A stretch of DNA of 64,000 bases, taken from Sternotherus odoratus. Taxonomy: Eukaryota; Chordata; Testudines; Kinosternidae. The DNA lies in NCBI GenBank assembly GCA_032164245.1, contig JAVMKO010000003.1, positions 68,890,390 through 68,954,389 on the forward strand. The letters run 5' to 3'. Numbering within the stretch: position 1 is the stretch's first letter; each line of letters starts with the position of its first letter. Below the pieces are notes generated by a model that ran no database searches, was not told where the DNA came from, and saw only the letters and a program-made list of their open reading frames with translations. Below are positions 47,031-58,300 of the stretch, piece after piece. A program made the translations under genes and the position numbers.

Positions 47031-47558
47031 GAGGAGGCAGTGGACGGAGGGAGAGAGCAGGGAGGAAGGGAGGGATGGAGAAGGGGGATGAAGAGAAGGG
47101 AGGGATGGAGAAGGGGGATGGAGAGAAGGGAGGGATGGAGAGAAGGAGGGAAGAAGGAGGAATACTGAGAAGAGGAAGCAGCGGGCGGCGGGCTGAAGCC
47201 GACTGCGGAGCGGAGCTGTCCGGAGCCGCAGCCGGGGGCCAAGCGTGCCGCCGGCGGCGGGGGGGGGTGGGTGGGAGGGCGGACATTTTATGACTCATAA
47301 TCACATAACTGAATTTATGTGATTATGTCTCATAAAACCCGGCCGGCAGCCCCCCCCCCCCCCGCCGGCACGCTCGGCCCCCGGCTGCGGCTCCGGACAG
47401 CTCCGATCTGCCGTCGGCTTCAGCCCGCCGCCCGCTGCTTCCTCTTCTCAGTATTCCTCCTTCTTCCCTCCTTCTCTCCATCCCTCCCTTCTCTCCATCC
47501 CCCTTCTCTCCATCCCTCCCTTCCTCCCTGCTCTCTCCCTCCATCCGCTGCCTCCTCT
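47031..47558. repeat. Giant inverted repeat, arms about 240-280 bp, 8-base centre
   Basis: The left arm 47031-47307 and the right arm 47316-47558 are near-complementary; the centre ACTGAATT is 8 bases. Both strands therefore show the same frame phrases (RRGSSGRRAEAD and SGAAAGG). The left arm has one extra unit of about 30 bp in its purine-rich part, which explains the length difference. Confidence 0.92.
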
Positions 47559-47985
47559 CACTCCCTCCATCCCTTCTCTCTATCCCCTTCTCCATCCCTC
47601 CATCCCTTCCTTCCTCCCTTCTCTCTATCCCTCCATCCCTCTCTTCCTTCTCTCTATCCCCCTTCTCCATCCCTCCCTTCCTCCCTTCTCTCTCTCCCTC
47701 CGTCCACTGCCTCCTCTTCCATCTCCCTTCTCTCCATCCCTCCTTCTCGCTGTCCCTTGCCTCCTCCATCCCCCCTGCTCCCTACCCCCATCTCTTCTCT
47801 CATCCATCCATCCTCTCCCCTCTCACCTTCGTGCCTTCTCTCCCTCCGTCCCCTCCATCATCTTCATCCCTCATCCCCCCTTCTCTCTCTCCCACCATCC
47901 TCTTCATCCCCCATCCCTGTTCTGCTTATTCCTCCATCCATCCCCCCCCGACCCCCCTCTGCCTCCCTCCCGCCCGGTGCTGGGG
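47440..47985. repeat. Pyrimidine-rich (CTCCATCCC)n tract
   Basis: Almost every base is C or T. Units like CTCTCCATCCCTCCCTTC and TTCTCTCTATCCC alternate without a fixed period. The left arm of the palindrome gives the complementary purine tract. Confidence 0.9.
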
Positions 47986-48084
47986 GCCCCAGGTGGGACC
48001 ATGGCCTCCCCCCCCCCCGTCCCGTTTTTGCCATCCCAATGTCCCGTTTTTGTCTAAAGGAAATATGGTCAGCCTAACTTTGAG

Positions 48085-50169
48085 GTAAAATATTGTAGTG
48101 GTGGTTTTATGCACACAAAGTACAGGAGGAATCATGCAGAGCAAACAACCACACAAAGCCCGTAGGGGGAAAAAAAAGACTCAGTGGATAGGTCATAGGT
48201 CCAAATCATTCAGATGTATTAATAATGAAGTGGTCGACAGTTCCAGGTCTATGTTTCCCTACACTACATTTACTAGAGACTGAGTGTCTCCAGTAGATCT
48301 GTATAGAAATGCTGTTAGGGAGAAGGACTAACTGTTACAGTTGGCCTACGGTTCTCAGTGACCCCAAAGGAGGTCATCAGATTCTTGGTTCTGAAAGATC
48401 TATTGTTCTAAAAACAAAAATATGTGAAAGTTCCTTTAGCTAAAGGCCTGACCCTGCATTGCTTAAGTATTGTGCTTTAGTTGAACTTCTGCATCCCTCT
48501 GACCTCTTGACTTTTTTTCATTACCACTGTAAATTTAATGGTGATCTTTTTCCACTTTAAAAGTAATTCTTCTGCTGGTTTAAGTTTTTGGCATGCGTGT
48601 TCTAAATGCAGCGTATGAAAAGTCCATCAGCACACACTAACACTTATTCAGATCCAGGAAGAGTTGAACTGAATGTGGAGCTCAATTAAATATAGTCTAT
48701 TAGTCTGTTGGATGGCATTGCTGTGAATGTGTAAAAATATATAAAAAAGATGACTCAGTGCCCCAATATCCCAGCTGGAGGAATTATTGCCTTTTTTCTT
48801 AATTCTTATACTAAGATGTTTTACAGGCGAATGTAAGGACATCAGTGAAGTTATCCCATATTTACAGCAGTGTAAGTGAGAGCAGAATTTGGTCCAAGGT
48901 CCTTGCCTGGAAGTGCTCATCTTGTCCACGTGGCAGAAACTGTTGGTGTTAGAGGCAGAAAACAGCGCCGAGATGTGGGGAAGGTAGGCCTCAGAATGAA
49001 ATGGCGAGCGATGCTTCTTTCAGTTTTTGCTTTGCAAAATCCTCTGCGCAAAACCAGGCAGTTTGATAAACTTGTAGAGCGAACAAGTTTAGGCAGCTGA
49101 ACTTTTCAAGAAAATCCTACAATAATGAGAAAATTGTTCCTTTGGAGGAAACCCCATTTAAATAAATAAAACATTAAAGACACTTTAAGGAATATCCTTT
49201 ATAATTCCCCTGCAATCTCCACTACTCTGCCCCCATACTTAGTTACCCTTCTAATTGCCAGATCATGTACTACTCTCCCTATCATATGGTTTTCATATAT
49301 ATCTATGTAGGTCTATGGGGATGCTTACACATGACTGAATGTATTCCCCCAGACAGAGGAGAAGAAAATGAAAGAACCACATAGGACACATTCTAGTCAT
49401 GTTGCTCAGCTACTGCAGTGATGAGGGCTGTATAAGAATTTGAATAAAGTAGAATAAAATTTATATTTTCTTTCTACACAAACTTCTATTGACAATTATC
49501 TGGAAAAGACAGTGTTAATGCACTCACTGATAACCTTAGGTGTGTACTTATTTTTCAATGTGAGGAGACTAAATCCTTAATGTGCTACTGCGGTATAAAA
49601 TATTAAATAATGTTGCCTCTCCTTCTGACATCAGTGTCCCATTCTGACACCAGCTTTGCCCTTCTGCGGTCACAGATGTCTGGAGTCATGCAGGTCAGTT
49701 TCCAAAGGGAGAAGAAATGAGGGAAGTACTGACTGGATATGTTCTAACTGTAACTTACTATACACCACTCCTGAAATGAGATGGCCAAACAGCAGGCAAG
49801 GCAGTCCCTTCTTTCAGGAATCTCAGCTCATGACCAGCGTGCCACTCCTAGGGAGCAATTTTGCCTCAAGAGTTGATAAATCAGAGCCTAAGGCAGAGGT
49901 CAGATTCTCCTGCTGCTCTGCTAAAGCTACACAAAACTTTCATACTCCAAAACTAACAACAACCCAGCATATCTTCTCAGAAGTCAAATCTTGCTCACAT
50001 GCCAAGAAAAAGAACTTAAAAAACTAGTATAGTACCACCTGCTGATGCCTGCCATAACAGTAATTCTATTTCCTGTCATTAGAAAAGGTGGTGATTTCAC
50101 TTGAAGGAGATGGAATGAAGAAAAACAAATCTTTCGAGTGAGAAACAAAATGAATCAAATGAAGTACAA
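48085..50169. other. No gene; unique DNA
   Basis: No coding or complete repeat feature is recognised. 48826-48890 is a scrap of the GTAAGTGAGAGCAGAATTTG repeat. The frame at 49656-50027 has no recognisable domain. Confidence 0.45.
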
Positions 50170-50334
50170 ATCTTAAATGAACCAAATTGTACCACAGAAT
50201 CTCTCTAGATAGCAATTCCATGCTCTAATAATAAGAATATATCAGTAGGGACATATTATTAACCACCTGACCAGGATGGTGATAGTGACTGCGAAATGCT
50301 CAGGTAGATTAGAGGAGCTATTAAAAAAATTAAT

Positions 50335-50990
50335 AATGGAAGATTTCAACTATCCCCATATTGACTGGGTACATATCACCTCAGGACAGGTTGCAGAGAT
50401 AAAGTTTCTTGGCACCTTAAATGACTCCTCTTGGGGCAGCTAGTCCATGAACCCCCAGAGGAGAGGAAATTCTTGATTTAGTCTTAAGTGGAGCACAGTA
50501 TCTGGTCCAAGAGGTGAATATAGCTGGACTGCTCGGTAACAGTGACCATAATATAACTAAATTTAACATCCCCGGTGGCGGGGAAAACACCACAGCAGGC
50601 CAACACTGTAGCATTCAATTTGGGGGACTACACAAAAATGAGGAAGTTAGTTATACAGAAATTAAAAGGTACAGCGCCAAAAGTGAAATCCCTGCACACT
50701 GCGTGGAAACTCTTTAAAGACATCATAATAGAGGCTGAACTTAAATATATACTCCAAATTAAAAAAACCTAGTAAGAGAACCAAAAAAGTGCCACTATGG
50801 TTAAACAACAAAGTAGAAGAAGCAGTGAGAGACAAAAAGGGATCCTTTAAAATGTGGGAGTTAAATCCTAGTGTGGAAAATAGAAAGGAATACAAACTAT
50901 GACAAATGAAGTATAAAAATATAATTAGGAAGCCCAAAAAAGAATTTGAAGAACAGCCAGCCAAAGACTCAAAAAGTAATAGCAACATTT
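50335..50990 (+). pseudogene. CR1 ORF2 endonuclease remnant
   Basis: EDFNYPHIDWV matches the GDFN-type block of AP-like endonucleases with the first glycine replaced by glutamate. LLGNSDHNITKF keeps the catalytic-type SDH motif (50541-50549). These are the domains that nick the target DNA in CR1. Frameshifts near 50420 and later stops break the frame. Confidence 0.78.
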
Positions 50991-51277
50991 TTTTTTAAGT
51001 ACATCAGAAGCAGGAAGCCCATTAAACAACCAGTGGGGCCACTGGATGATCAAGATGCTAAGCACTCAAGGATGATAAGGCCATTGTGGAGAAGCTAAGC
51101 GAATTCTTTGCATCAACCTTCATGGCTTAGGACGTGAGGGAGATTCCCAAACCTGAGCCATTCTTTTTAGGTGACAAATCTGAGGAACTGTTCCTGATTG
51201 AGGTGTTATTAGAGGAGGTTTTGTAACAAATTGATAACCTAAACAGCAATATGTCACCAGGACCAGATGGTATTCAC

Positions 51278-51821
51278 TCAAGAGGTAGGGTGACCAGCCA
51301 GATGGGAAGAGTGAAATATCAGGACACACTCCCACCTACCCCTGAAATGCTGTGCTGTCCTCTGCGGGGGGAGGTGCCGAGGGGGGGAGCAGTGGGCTGC
51401 CCCCTCCCTCCCTGCCCCCTCAGCCCCCTCTGCCTGCGGGTGCTGATTGTGGGAGGGGGGAGGGTCCCCCCCGCCTGTCTCTGCCGGCCGGAGGTGGGGG
51501 AGGAGGGGAAGGACGGGAGCGGGCTGGGATCTCAGTCTCTGCGGGCAGTAAGCTACTCTTGTAGCACTCTTTGTACCAAATTCAGGACATTAGAGATGAG
51601 CCCTGCCTGCACAGGGCTCATGGAGGAAGCACATGGCTGCCTGGGGCAGTGGACGGAGCCGTGCTGCCTTCATGAGCCCTGCGCGTGCAGGGCTCATCTG
51701 CAAACTCCCAAAATCAGGACAAAATGCGTCCCGACCAGAGTCTGGTCGGGACATGGGAAAAACAGACAAAAATCGGGACTGTCCCGATAAAATCGGGACG
51801 TCTGGTCACCCTATCAAGAGG
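51278..51821. repeat. 8-bp target duplication of the nested hAT
   Basis: TCAAGAGG occurs at 51278-51285 and again at 51814-51821, directly next to the two ends of the element. Confidence 0.95.
51286..51813. mobile_element. Complete non-autonomous hAT element nested in CR1
   Basis: It begins TAGGGTGACCAG and ends CTGGTCACCCTA, exact 12-base inverted ends, with the 8-bp duplication TCAAGAGG around it. Near the right end is the tandem AATCGGGACTGTCCCGATAA and AATCGGGACGTCTGGTCACC, shared with the fragment at 1-73. The interior is GC-rich (51355-51540) and contains the unit TGAGCCCTGC twice (51597 and 51672). The long open frame at 51251-51790 is a chance GC-rich frame. It has no transposase. 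Confidence 0.94.
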
Positions 51822-51919
51822 TCTGGAGAAACTCAAATGTGAAATTGCAGAACTACCAACTGTAGTCTCTAACCTCTTATTTAAATCAGCTTCTGTATCA
51901 AATGCTTGGAGGATAGCTA

Positions 51920-52480
51920 ATGTGCTGCCAATTTTTTAAAAAGGGCTTCAGGGGTGATCCCGGCAAGTACAGGCTGATAAGCCTGTCTTCAGTAGCAGGC
52001 AAACTAGCTGAAACTATAGTAAAGAACAAAATTGTCAGACACATAGATGAATATAATTTGTTGGGGAAGAGTCAATATGGTTTTGTAAAGGGAAATCATG
52101 TCTCACCAATCTACTAGAATTCTTTGAGGAGGTCAATAAGCATGTGGACAAGGGAGATCCAGTGGATATACTGTACTTCGATTTTCAGAAAGCCTTTGAC
52201 AAGTTTCCTCACCAAAGGTTCTTAAGCCTGTCATGGGATAAGAGGGAAGGTCCTCTCATGGATTGTAACTGGTTAAAAGATAGGAAACAAAGAGTAGGAA
52301 TAAATGGTCAGTTTTCAGAATGGAGAGAGGTAAATAGTGGTGTCCCCCATGGTCTGTACTAGGACTGGTCCTATTCAATTTATTCATAAATAATCTGGAA
52401 AAAGGGGTAAACAATGAGGTTGCAAAATTTGCAGATGATACAAAACTACTCAAGATGTTCAGTCCCAAGCAGACTGTAAA
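51920..52480 (+). pseudogene. CR1 reverse transcriptase with an intact FADD
   Basis: GDPGKYRLISLSSVAGKLAE starts the fingers part, then DILYFDFQKAFDKFPHQRF carries the first catalytic aspartate, SEWREVNSGVPHG the template-handling block, and KFADDTKLL (FADD coded at 52428-52439) the active-site pair. The catalytic residues are kept but the protein is broken by frameshifts around 52118 and 52362. Confidence 0.88.
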
Positions 52481-52739
52481 GAGCTACAAAAGGATCTCAC
52501 AAAACTGGGTGACTGAGCAACAAAATATCAGATGAAATTCAGTGCTGATAAATGCAAAGTAATGCATATTGGAAAACATAACCCCAAGTATATAAAATGA
52601 TGGGGTCTAAATTAGCTGTTACCATTCGAGAAAGATATCTTGGAATCATTGTGGTTCGTTCTCTGAAAACATCCACTCACTATGCCGCGGCAGTCAAAAA
52701 CACAAACAGAATGTGAGAATCATTAAGAAAGGGATAGAT

Positions 52740-53190
52740 AATGAGACAGAAATATATTGCCTCTATATAAATCCATGGTACTCCCATATATTGAATACTG
52801 GCTGCAGATGTGGTTGCATCATCTCAAAAACGATATATTGGAATTGGAAAAGGTTCAGAAAAGGGCAACAAAAATGATTGGGAGTATGGAATGGCTGCCA
52901 AGTGAGGAGAGATTAATAGGACTGAGACTTTTCAGCCTGGAAAAGAGATGACTAAGGGGGGATATGGTAGAGGTTTATGAAATCATCACTGGTGTGAGAA
53001 AGTAAATAAGAAAGTGTTATTTACTCCTTCTCATAACATAAGAACTATGGGTTACCAAATGAAATAGGCAGCAGGTTTAAAACAAGCAAAATTAAGTATT
53101 TTTTTCACACAAAACACAGTCAACCTGTGGAACTCCTTGCTACAGGGTGTTGTGAAGGCCAAGATTATAACAAGGTTCAAAAAAGAACTA
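52740..53190 (+). pseudogene. CR1 ORF2 C-terminal remnant
   Basis: YKSMVLPYIEYWLQMWLHHL then LELEKVQKRATKMIGSMEW is the conserved block after RT. Further on, LWNSLLQGVVKAKIITRFKK-like sequence is visible near 53120-53190 as a separate frame (MLQGVVKAKIITRFKKELD). Confidence 0.85.
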
Positions 53191-53210
53191 GATAAGTCCA
53201 TGGAGGATAG

Positions 53211-53328
53211 ATGGCACACTGAGGCTGCGGAGGGACAGCAGGTGAGGGGCTGGAGGGAGCCTCTCCACCAAGCTCAGGGGTCAGTCAGGAAGGGCCCATG
53301 GGCCGTAGTTTGCCCACCCCCGCACTAA
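53211..53328. mobile_element. Fragment of a hAT-type repeat
   Basis: The end GGGCCCATGGGCCGTAGTTT then GCCCACCCCCGCACTAAA is like the end GGGCCGTAGTTTGCCCACCC of a common hAT-type repeat, directly joined to the CR1 remnant. The other end is missing or diverged. Confidence 0.55.
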
Positions 53329-53571
53329 AGTATATATTTTTACTGTTTGTGTAATACCCAAATATAATGCAAACAATTTACTAATACTCTCATGTTAAGC
53401 AGTAGATATATTTTAATAATCTATATTACAGTATACAAGGATGTGTCAGCTAGATGGAATAGAATATCAACTGATCCAACCCTTTTTTGGGGTTTGGAAA
53501 ATACTGATTAGCTTTAGCTGCCATTTTCCCATGATTATGATTTTGAAATACTGCAGGAAAGCCTAGCCCAG

Positions 53572-53735
53572 GGATTGGCAACCTTTGGCTCATGGCCTGC
53601 CAGGGTAAGCTCCTGGGAGGTCGAGATGCTTTATTTACCTGCCGGGTCCACAGGTTCAGCTGATCACGGCTCTCCATTGGCCACGGCTTGTCGCTTCAGG
53701 CCAATGGGATGTGCTGGCCACTACACATTGACTCT
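53572..53735. mobile_element. Left half of a foldback hAT-like element
   Basis: AGCCCAGGGATTGGCAACCT then TTGGCTCATGGCCTGCCAGG and CACAGGTTCAGCTGATCACG match the left half of the element at 36815-37151. The right half is missing. Confidence 0.7.
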
Positions 53736-54417
53736 CTGCAGAAAGACTCGTCCTTGCTGTGGACCAGGCTTCACGGTTTGTCTAACTCTGCTGCTGTTAT
53801 CTGTGCCTGAACTAATTATTTTGTTACTCATCCATCCCCTCTCACTATTTGTGTAAAGTGTACAGGTTATCTGATTCAGTAATGTCTATGAGATCCTTAT
53901 AGGAAAAATGTTGGATTATCTGCTGCCTCACCATAATATATTTAGAAATAAGAATAACCAGAATAGTTGAGCTGCACACTCACTTCCTTTACTCCGGATA
54001 ACCAGAATTCCCTGGGTGTAGCTTCAAATACTCTTCCTCACATGGCTTCCCAAGCCCTGAGAAAGCAGAAGAGTGAATCCTGTACTCCCCCATACTTTTA
54101 ATGAAAGTTAGGTACTTAAAACAACCTCTTATTTTCAGTTTGGAACATGTTCTGTATAGAGAGTGCTTGAATTACAGACAGCAAATCTTGTACTTGTTAG
54201 TGCTTTGTTGCGTAAAGGTATTTCTTATTATAGATCTCATACAAAGCTCACTGAAAGTAATAGTATGATGTTCCATATCTCGGGAGAACACTCTGCACTC
54301 CCAAGTTCATCCTTATAATATGATTGTGTGATAGCCAATGCAAAGTTTTTCATGTCGGGTGTCTTCAGAAAACTCATGCACTGAGCATTGTTATTATAGT
54401 ACTTGTTGTTATAGTAA
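53736..54417. other. No gene; unique DNA
   Basis: No repeat or gene is recognised. Confidence 0.45.
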
Positions 54418-55250
54418 TGTTATAGGTTGTAATTTCATGTATATGGTTATGAGGCTGAAAACGTGTCCTCATAGCTTAAAACAGGCCCAGACAAAACTCT
54501 CCAAGAACAAAGGATAGGCAGCAACAAAGGATCTGTTGGACTCTCAAGTGAGTCACCCCTCTGCCTTCCTTTGGTAAATTTGGGATTGCGATGAGGTAAT
54601 TCTCACTTGATTCTGAAGGAGAGGGGCAAAACCAAGAGGGAAGAAAGAACATGATAAAAGGGAGAGACATTTGCCATACTCTTCCCCTCTCATCTACAGA
54701 CATCACCAAGTGACTGCACTGATCAAAGGGGAGAGCCTGGCTGAAGGGCCACCAGCCAGCCTGTGGTGAGAAGCATCTAAGTTTGTAAGAGCACTGAAAG
54801 TGTTAAGATAAGCTTAGAATGTGTTTTGCTTTTTTCATTTGACCAAATCTAACTTCTTGTGCTTTGACTTATAATCACTTAAAATCTATCTTTGTAGTTA
54901 ATAAATGTGTATGTTTATTCTACCTGAAGCAGTGTGTTTGGTCTGAAGTGTGTCAGAGACTCCCCTTGGGATAACAAGCCTGGTGCATATCAATTTCTTT
55001 GTTAAACTGATGAATTCATATAAGCTTGCAGCATCCAGCAAGGTTCCTAGGGTTGTGTCTGGGACCGAAGATATTGGCTAGTGTCATTTGATTGCACAAT
55101 CCAAGCAGCAATTTACAATCCAGAGGCTTTGCGTGAACAGCGCAGGAGTGGGGATTCTCACAGCAGAGCCGGGGAAGGCTGGCTCCCAGAGTCAAGGATT
55201 GGAGTGACCTAGCAGATCACCGGTTCAGATAACCCTATGGGAATTGCACA
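54418..55250 (+). mobile_element. Probable LTR of a turtle-type LTR element
   Basis: It starts TGTTATAGGTTGTAATTTCA and ends GGGAATTGCACA. An ATGATAAAAGGG near 54651 could be the promoter TATA and AATAAA at 54900-54905 the polyadenylation signal, which gives the usual U3-R-U5 order. Just after the end, GTGGCATAGTGAGCATCAG begins with a TGG like a primer-binding site, but I cannot name the tRNA. No 5-bp target duplication is found, so the copy may be truncated or still partly attached to internal sequence. Confidence 0.6.
54900..54905 (+). terminator. AATAAA polyadenylation signal of the LTR
   Basis: AATAAATGTG lies about 250 bases after the TATA-like sequence, in the place expected for an LTR R region. 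Confidence 0.55.
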
Positions 55251-57912
55251 GTGGCATAGTGAGCATCAGTTGCCTTTGGATCAGGGCCTATGTAATTTAT
55301 TATATATCAGCCACCACCAGCGCTCAGACCCAGTAAGGAACAATATATGTTGTCAAGGAAATACTGGAGTCATGTAATACTTTTGTATTCTTCTTCTTAT
55401 TATTCAAAAGCATAAAACAAGTGAAATTGTGCAACTAGGGAACTGGAAACACACTTGCATGGTTGGCTGTAAAGGTAGGTTGCCCAGAGACAGCAAATGA
55501 GATTATTTGTGTTCACTTTTGCTCTCCTACCACCCTCCTGTGCCCATTTGCAGAAAACATTAGGCTTTAATAACTGAATATTGTCTTGAATTAAAATATC
55601 AGACTCACTTGTTGCTGAATATGCTATTTGCCTGTGGGTAACTTGAACATTACTATGGTCCTCATCAGTCTCTGCTGCCTGTTAATTGAGATTCAGTGCT
55701 TGAGTTCACCATTTAACTAGTGAATGAGGTGCCATCTATTTCAATTTGAAAAGCCATTTATTGACTTTCAATGGAACTTGTGCTCCTAAGTCACTTGGGT
55801 GCTTCTGGAAAAAAGAATCACACCCTGTGTCTTCAGCTATGTTTGCAAAACATCTAGTCCTGTATGGAATACATGTAATAATAAAATACTGCTGTAGTAA
55901 TAAAAATAGTCCAGAGTTAGAACAAACAATAGTGATGAGGGTCAAATTTCAAGCATGAATTACTCTCCTGACATCGTCATGAGATGAATTTGGCCCAGGG
56001 TGTTTGTTTACATTACCAAAGCAGGAGAGAAAAATTGAAGTGTTATGTGCACGCAACGAACTAATGAAAGATTAATAAAAAAATATAAGAGGTTCAACCT
56101 GATAACATTGAACATAAACTGAAATATACCATAGCTGTACTGAGCTGCATTACAACACCCAGACCTAAATGGGAAGGCCAATTTTCTTCATGGCTGTTCC
56201 TGATCCAGTCTACAATTCAGAAAGCCAACATCCTATTAATAAAGATCCCAAGACATCATCTCAGTTCCTAGCATGCCAAAGCAAGGGCCTAAGAACCAGC
56301 ATTTTCAGGATCTTGCTGTTGTTAGACTTTACATCTATGGTTCAACAGTCTTCTTATTCTAGTTCTGACCCAAATGTAGCTCCCTGCTGGAGCTGCATTT
56401 CTTAGACTTCATGTCATGTTGGGAAACAGAGGTAAGCAGGAATGAAGCTCTAAAATGACCACTATCAACCTGTCTCAGTTCTAGGTGGAATCTTCTCTAT
56501 CTCAGATAATTTTCCCTTGATTGTTTGTTCTGTCCCTATCTTCCCTGAAGCTTCCCGAGGATTAATTTGGACGGTAAGTAATTAGAAGAGCATACCTGGA
56601 AGAGTTCTCATCTTCCCTGGATACTTAAGGGAAGAGGTAGCTCAAGACCATCATATTCCCAGAGTTCTAATCTAAGGGCCTAAGAACCAGAACCATTGAA
56701 TACATTATGGAATATCTGTACACTATCACCATTTTTCCTCAAAGGTCTTGTTCTATCTTAGCAACAGGTTACATGAGCCAATATAACATTATAGTGTCCA
56801 TTACTCTCTATTTTCATAATATACAATCAATTGTCACGTTGTAATCATACAAGCAAATAAGAATTGTGTTGTATATTTTACAATAAGATTCACTATGTTC
56901 TGCTTTTTGGGGGAGGAGGTACTACAGTGTAAAAATATTCCAGAAAACAGACTAGATAATTAAGAACCCTAATTCCATTCCATTTTGGGCCTTGCTCTGG
57001 AGGCAAAATTCATGTTGAAATCAGTGAGGGCTGCAGGATCAAACCCATATTTTTGTAGTATTTATTTATTTAGTTTGTAGTATGCCTGTTTAGCATACAA
57101 GTAAAATACAAATGGGCTATAGCCACAAAATCTGAATCCAGCTTCAGATCAAACCAAAATTCAGGTTGTGTGGATCTAATGTTTTGGTTTAAACTAATCT
57201 GATATGAAAGGAGAAAATAAGGCAGCACAGGAAGATTATAGTATATTAGAGGTAAGACCTTGCATGGTCCTGAGTAGCACTAAATTCTGTGAGAGCTGAT
57301 GACCCGCTCCCCCCTTGCTGAATCAGGCAACTTTTGTCTCTTATCTTTTACATATGGCCCAATCCTACAAAGACTCCTATATGGGCTTAACTTGACTAAA
57401 TACATCTTGGTAGGATTTGAGCCTTAGACTGTAAACTCTTCAGAGCATGCATCACACTCCCAGGGGGCTACAGCCTCTACTGCTCCAATACAAACAATGA
57501 ACAACAACAAAGAAGCTGCAATTTCCACAGTTCTTCCCATTAGGGTATATGAAGAAGAGGTTGTAGCTTCTGTCTAAACCTGCAGAAGTAAAGGAAGGCA
57601 TGATAATGGTGTTGGTCATCTTTCTAAGTTTTGCTGAAGGACAGTTTTCATTCAGGCCCTGTCAGCGTACAATACAACAGTCTATATGGAATAAGAGAAA
57701 AGATGTGCTATATCTCCAGGGCAGTTTTTAACTAGTCTTCTGTAAGGTTGGTTTATTTTTTTTAAATCTGGGGAATAGCTTAATGTCCATCTACTTTAGT
57801 TGTTTTTAAATGGATATTTTGTAAAAGAAATAGCATTTTGGGTTATAACTGAAGAGGAAGACTCCCTTGGTGTACTTTCTTTACTAATGTTATATGCAAA
57901 GAAATGGCTGAT
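55251..57912. other. No gene; unique DNA
   Basis: I find no gene or clear repeat. The frames at 55746-55958 and 56169-56405 have no recognisable domain. Confidence 0.45.
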
Positions 57913-58040
57913 TGGCAGCGTTGTCTAGTGGCCAGGCCACTGGATTAAAAGTTTGTCCTCGTTCTGCTGGTGACCTTGTCACTTCACTACTCATTGTGCC
58001 TCTGTTTTCCCTCTCATCCTTTGCTTGATTTGTGTATTTA
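57913..58040 (+). mobile_element. CORE/MIR-like SINE, truncated
   Basis: GGCAGCGTTGTCTAGTGGCC then AGGCCACTGGATTAAAAG is the tRNA-like head, GGTGACCTTGTCACTTCACT and GTGCCTCTGTTTTCCCTCTC the core. It is broken near 58030. Confidence 0.7.
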
Positions 58041-58083
58041 GACCCAGTTCTCTAGGACAGGAGCTATCTATTACTCTAGGGGC

Positions 58084-58290
58084 TGGAAAGATGACCTAGT
58101 GCGTAGAGTACTGCCCTGAGACTCAAGAGACTAGTGTTCAGTGTTTGGCTCAGCCACAGATCTGGGCAAATCACTTAATCCAACTTTTGCCTCAGTTCTC
58201 CAGCTTTAAAATAAGAATAATTGTTCTCCCTCTCACAAGGTTGTTGGGAAGATAAAATCCATTAATGATTTGAGAAGTGCTCAGATACTA
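58084..58290 (+). mobile_element. CORE/MIR-like SINE, fuller copy
   Basis: ATGACCTAGTGCGTAGAGTA then CTGCCCTGAGACTCAAGAGA and GTTCAGTG form the tRNA-like head; CTGGGCAAATCACTTAATCC, TTGCCTCAGTTCTCCAGCTT and AAAATAAGAATAATTGTTCT the CORE part; TCACAAGGTTGTTGGGAAGA and AAGTGCTCAGATACTA the tail. It lies directly after another copy, in the same orientation. Confidence 0.78.
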
Positions 58291-58300
58291 GCTAGCATGA

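Larger units (their letters stand above)
46752..48076. mobile_element. Complete non-autonomous hAT element with a giant internal palindrome
   Basis: Perfect 13-bp inverted ends TAGGCTGACCATA (46752-46764; complement at 48064-48076) and exact 8-bp target repeats ACTTTGAG (46744-46751 and 48077-48084) define the element. Subterminal CCCGTTTTGAACGGGACAGT and a right-end CCCGTTTTTG repeat in both halves resemble the hAT family at 51286-51813. The interior is a hairpin (46937-47027), a large inverted repeat (47031-47558) and a pyrimidine-rich tract. No transposase is encoded; the 252-codon frame at 47319-48077 is low-complexity. Confidence 0.93.
50170..53210 (+). mobile_element. CR1 LINE, nearly full ORF2, plus strand, with nested hAT
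   Basis: The longest CR1 copy of the window. Order: end of the endonuclease domain (EDFNYPHIDW at about 50335, SDH at 50541), linker, RT (51920-52480), C-terminal region (52757-53180). Frames are broken by several frameshifts and stops, so it is dead. A hAT element (51286-51813) sits between endonuclease and RT and is flanked by exact target repeats, so it arrived after the CR1. The 5' end is not defined; the 3' end runs into another repeat at about 53211. Confidence 0.9.

Noticed and set aside
47319..48077. 252-codon open frame on the plus strand
   Set aside because: It lies in the pyrimidine-rich tract and palindrome of a hAT element and consists of Ser/Pro/Leu low-complexity repeats. The opposite strand is also open for the same reason.
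51251..51790. 179-codon open frame on the plus strand
   Set aside because: It runs through the GC-rich body of the non-autonomous hAT, starting in CR1 sequence and crossing the element border; no domain.
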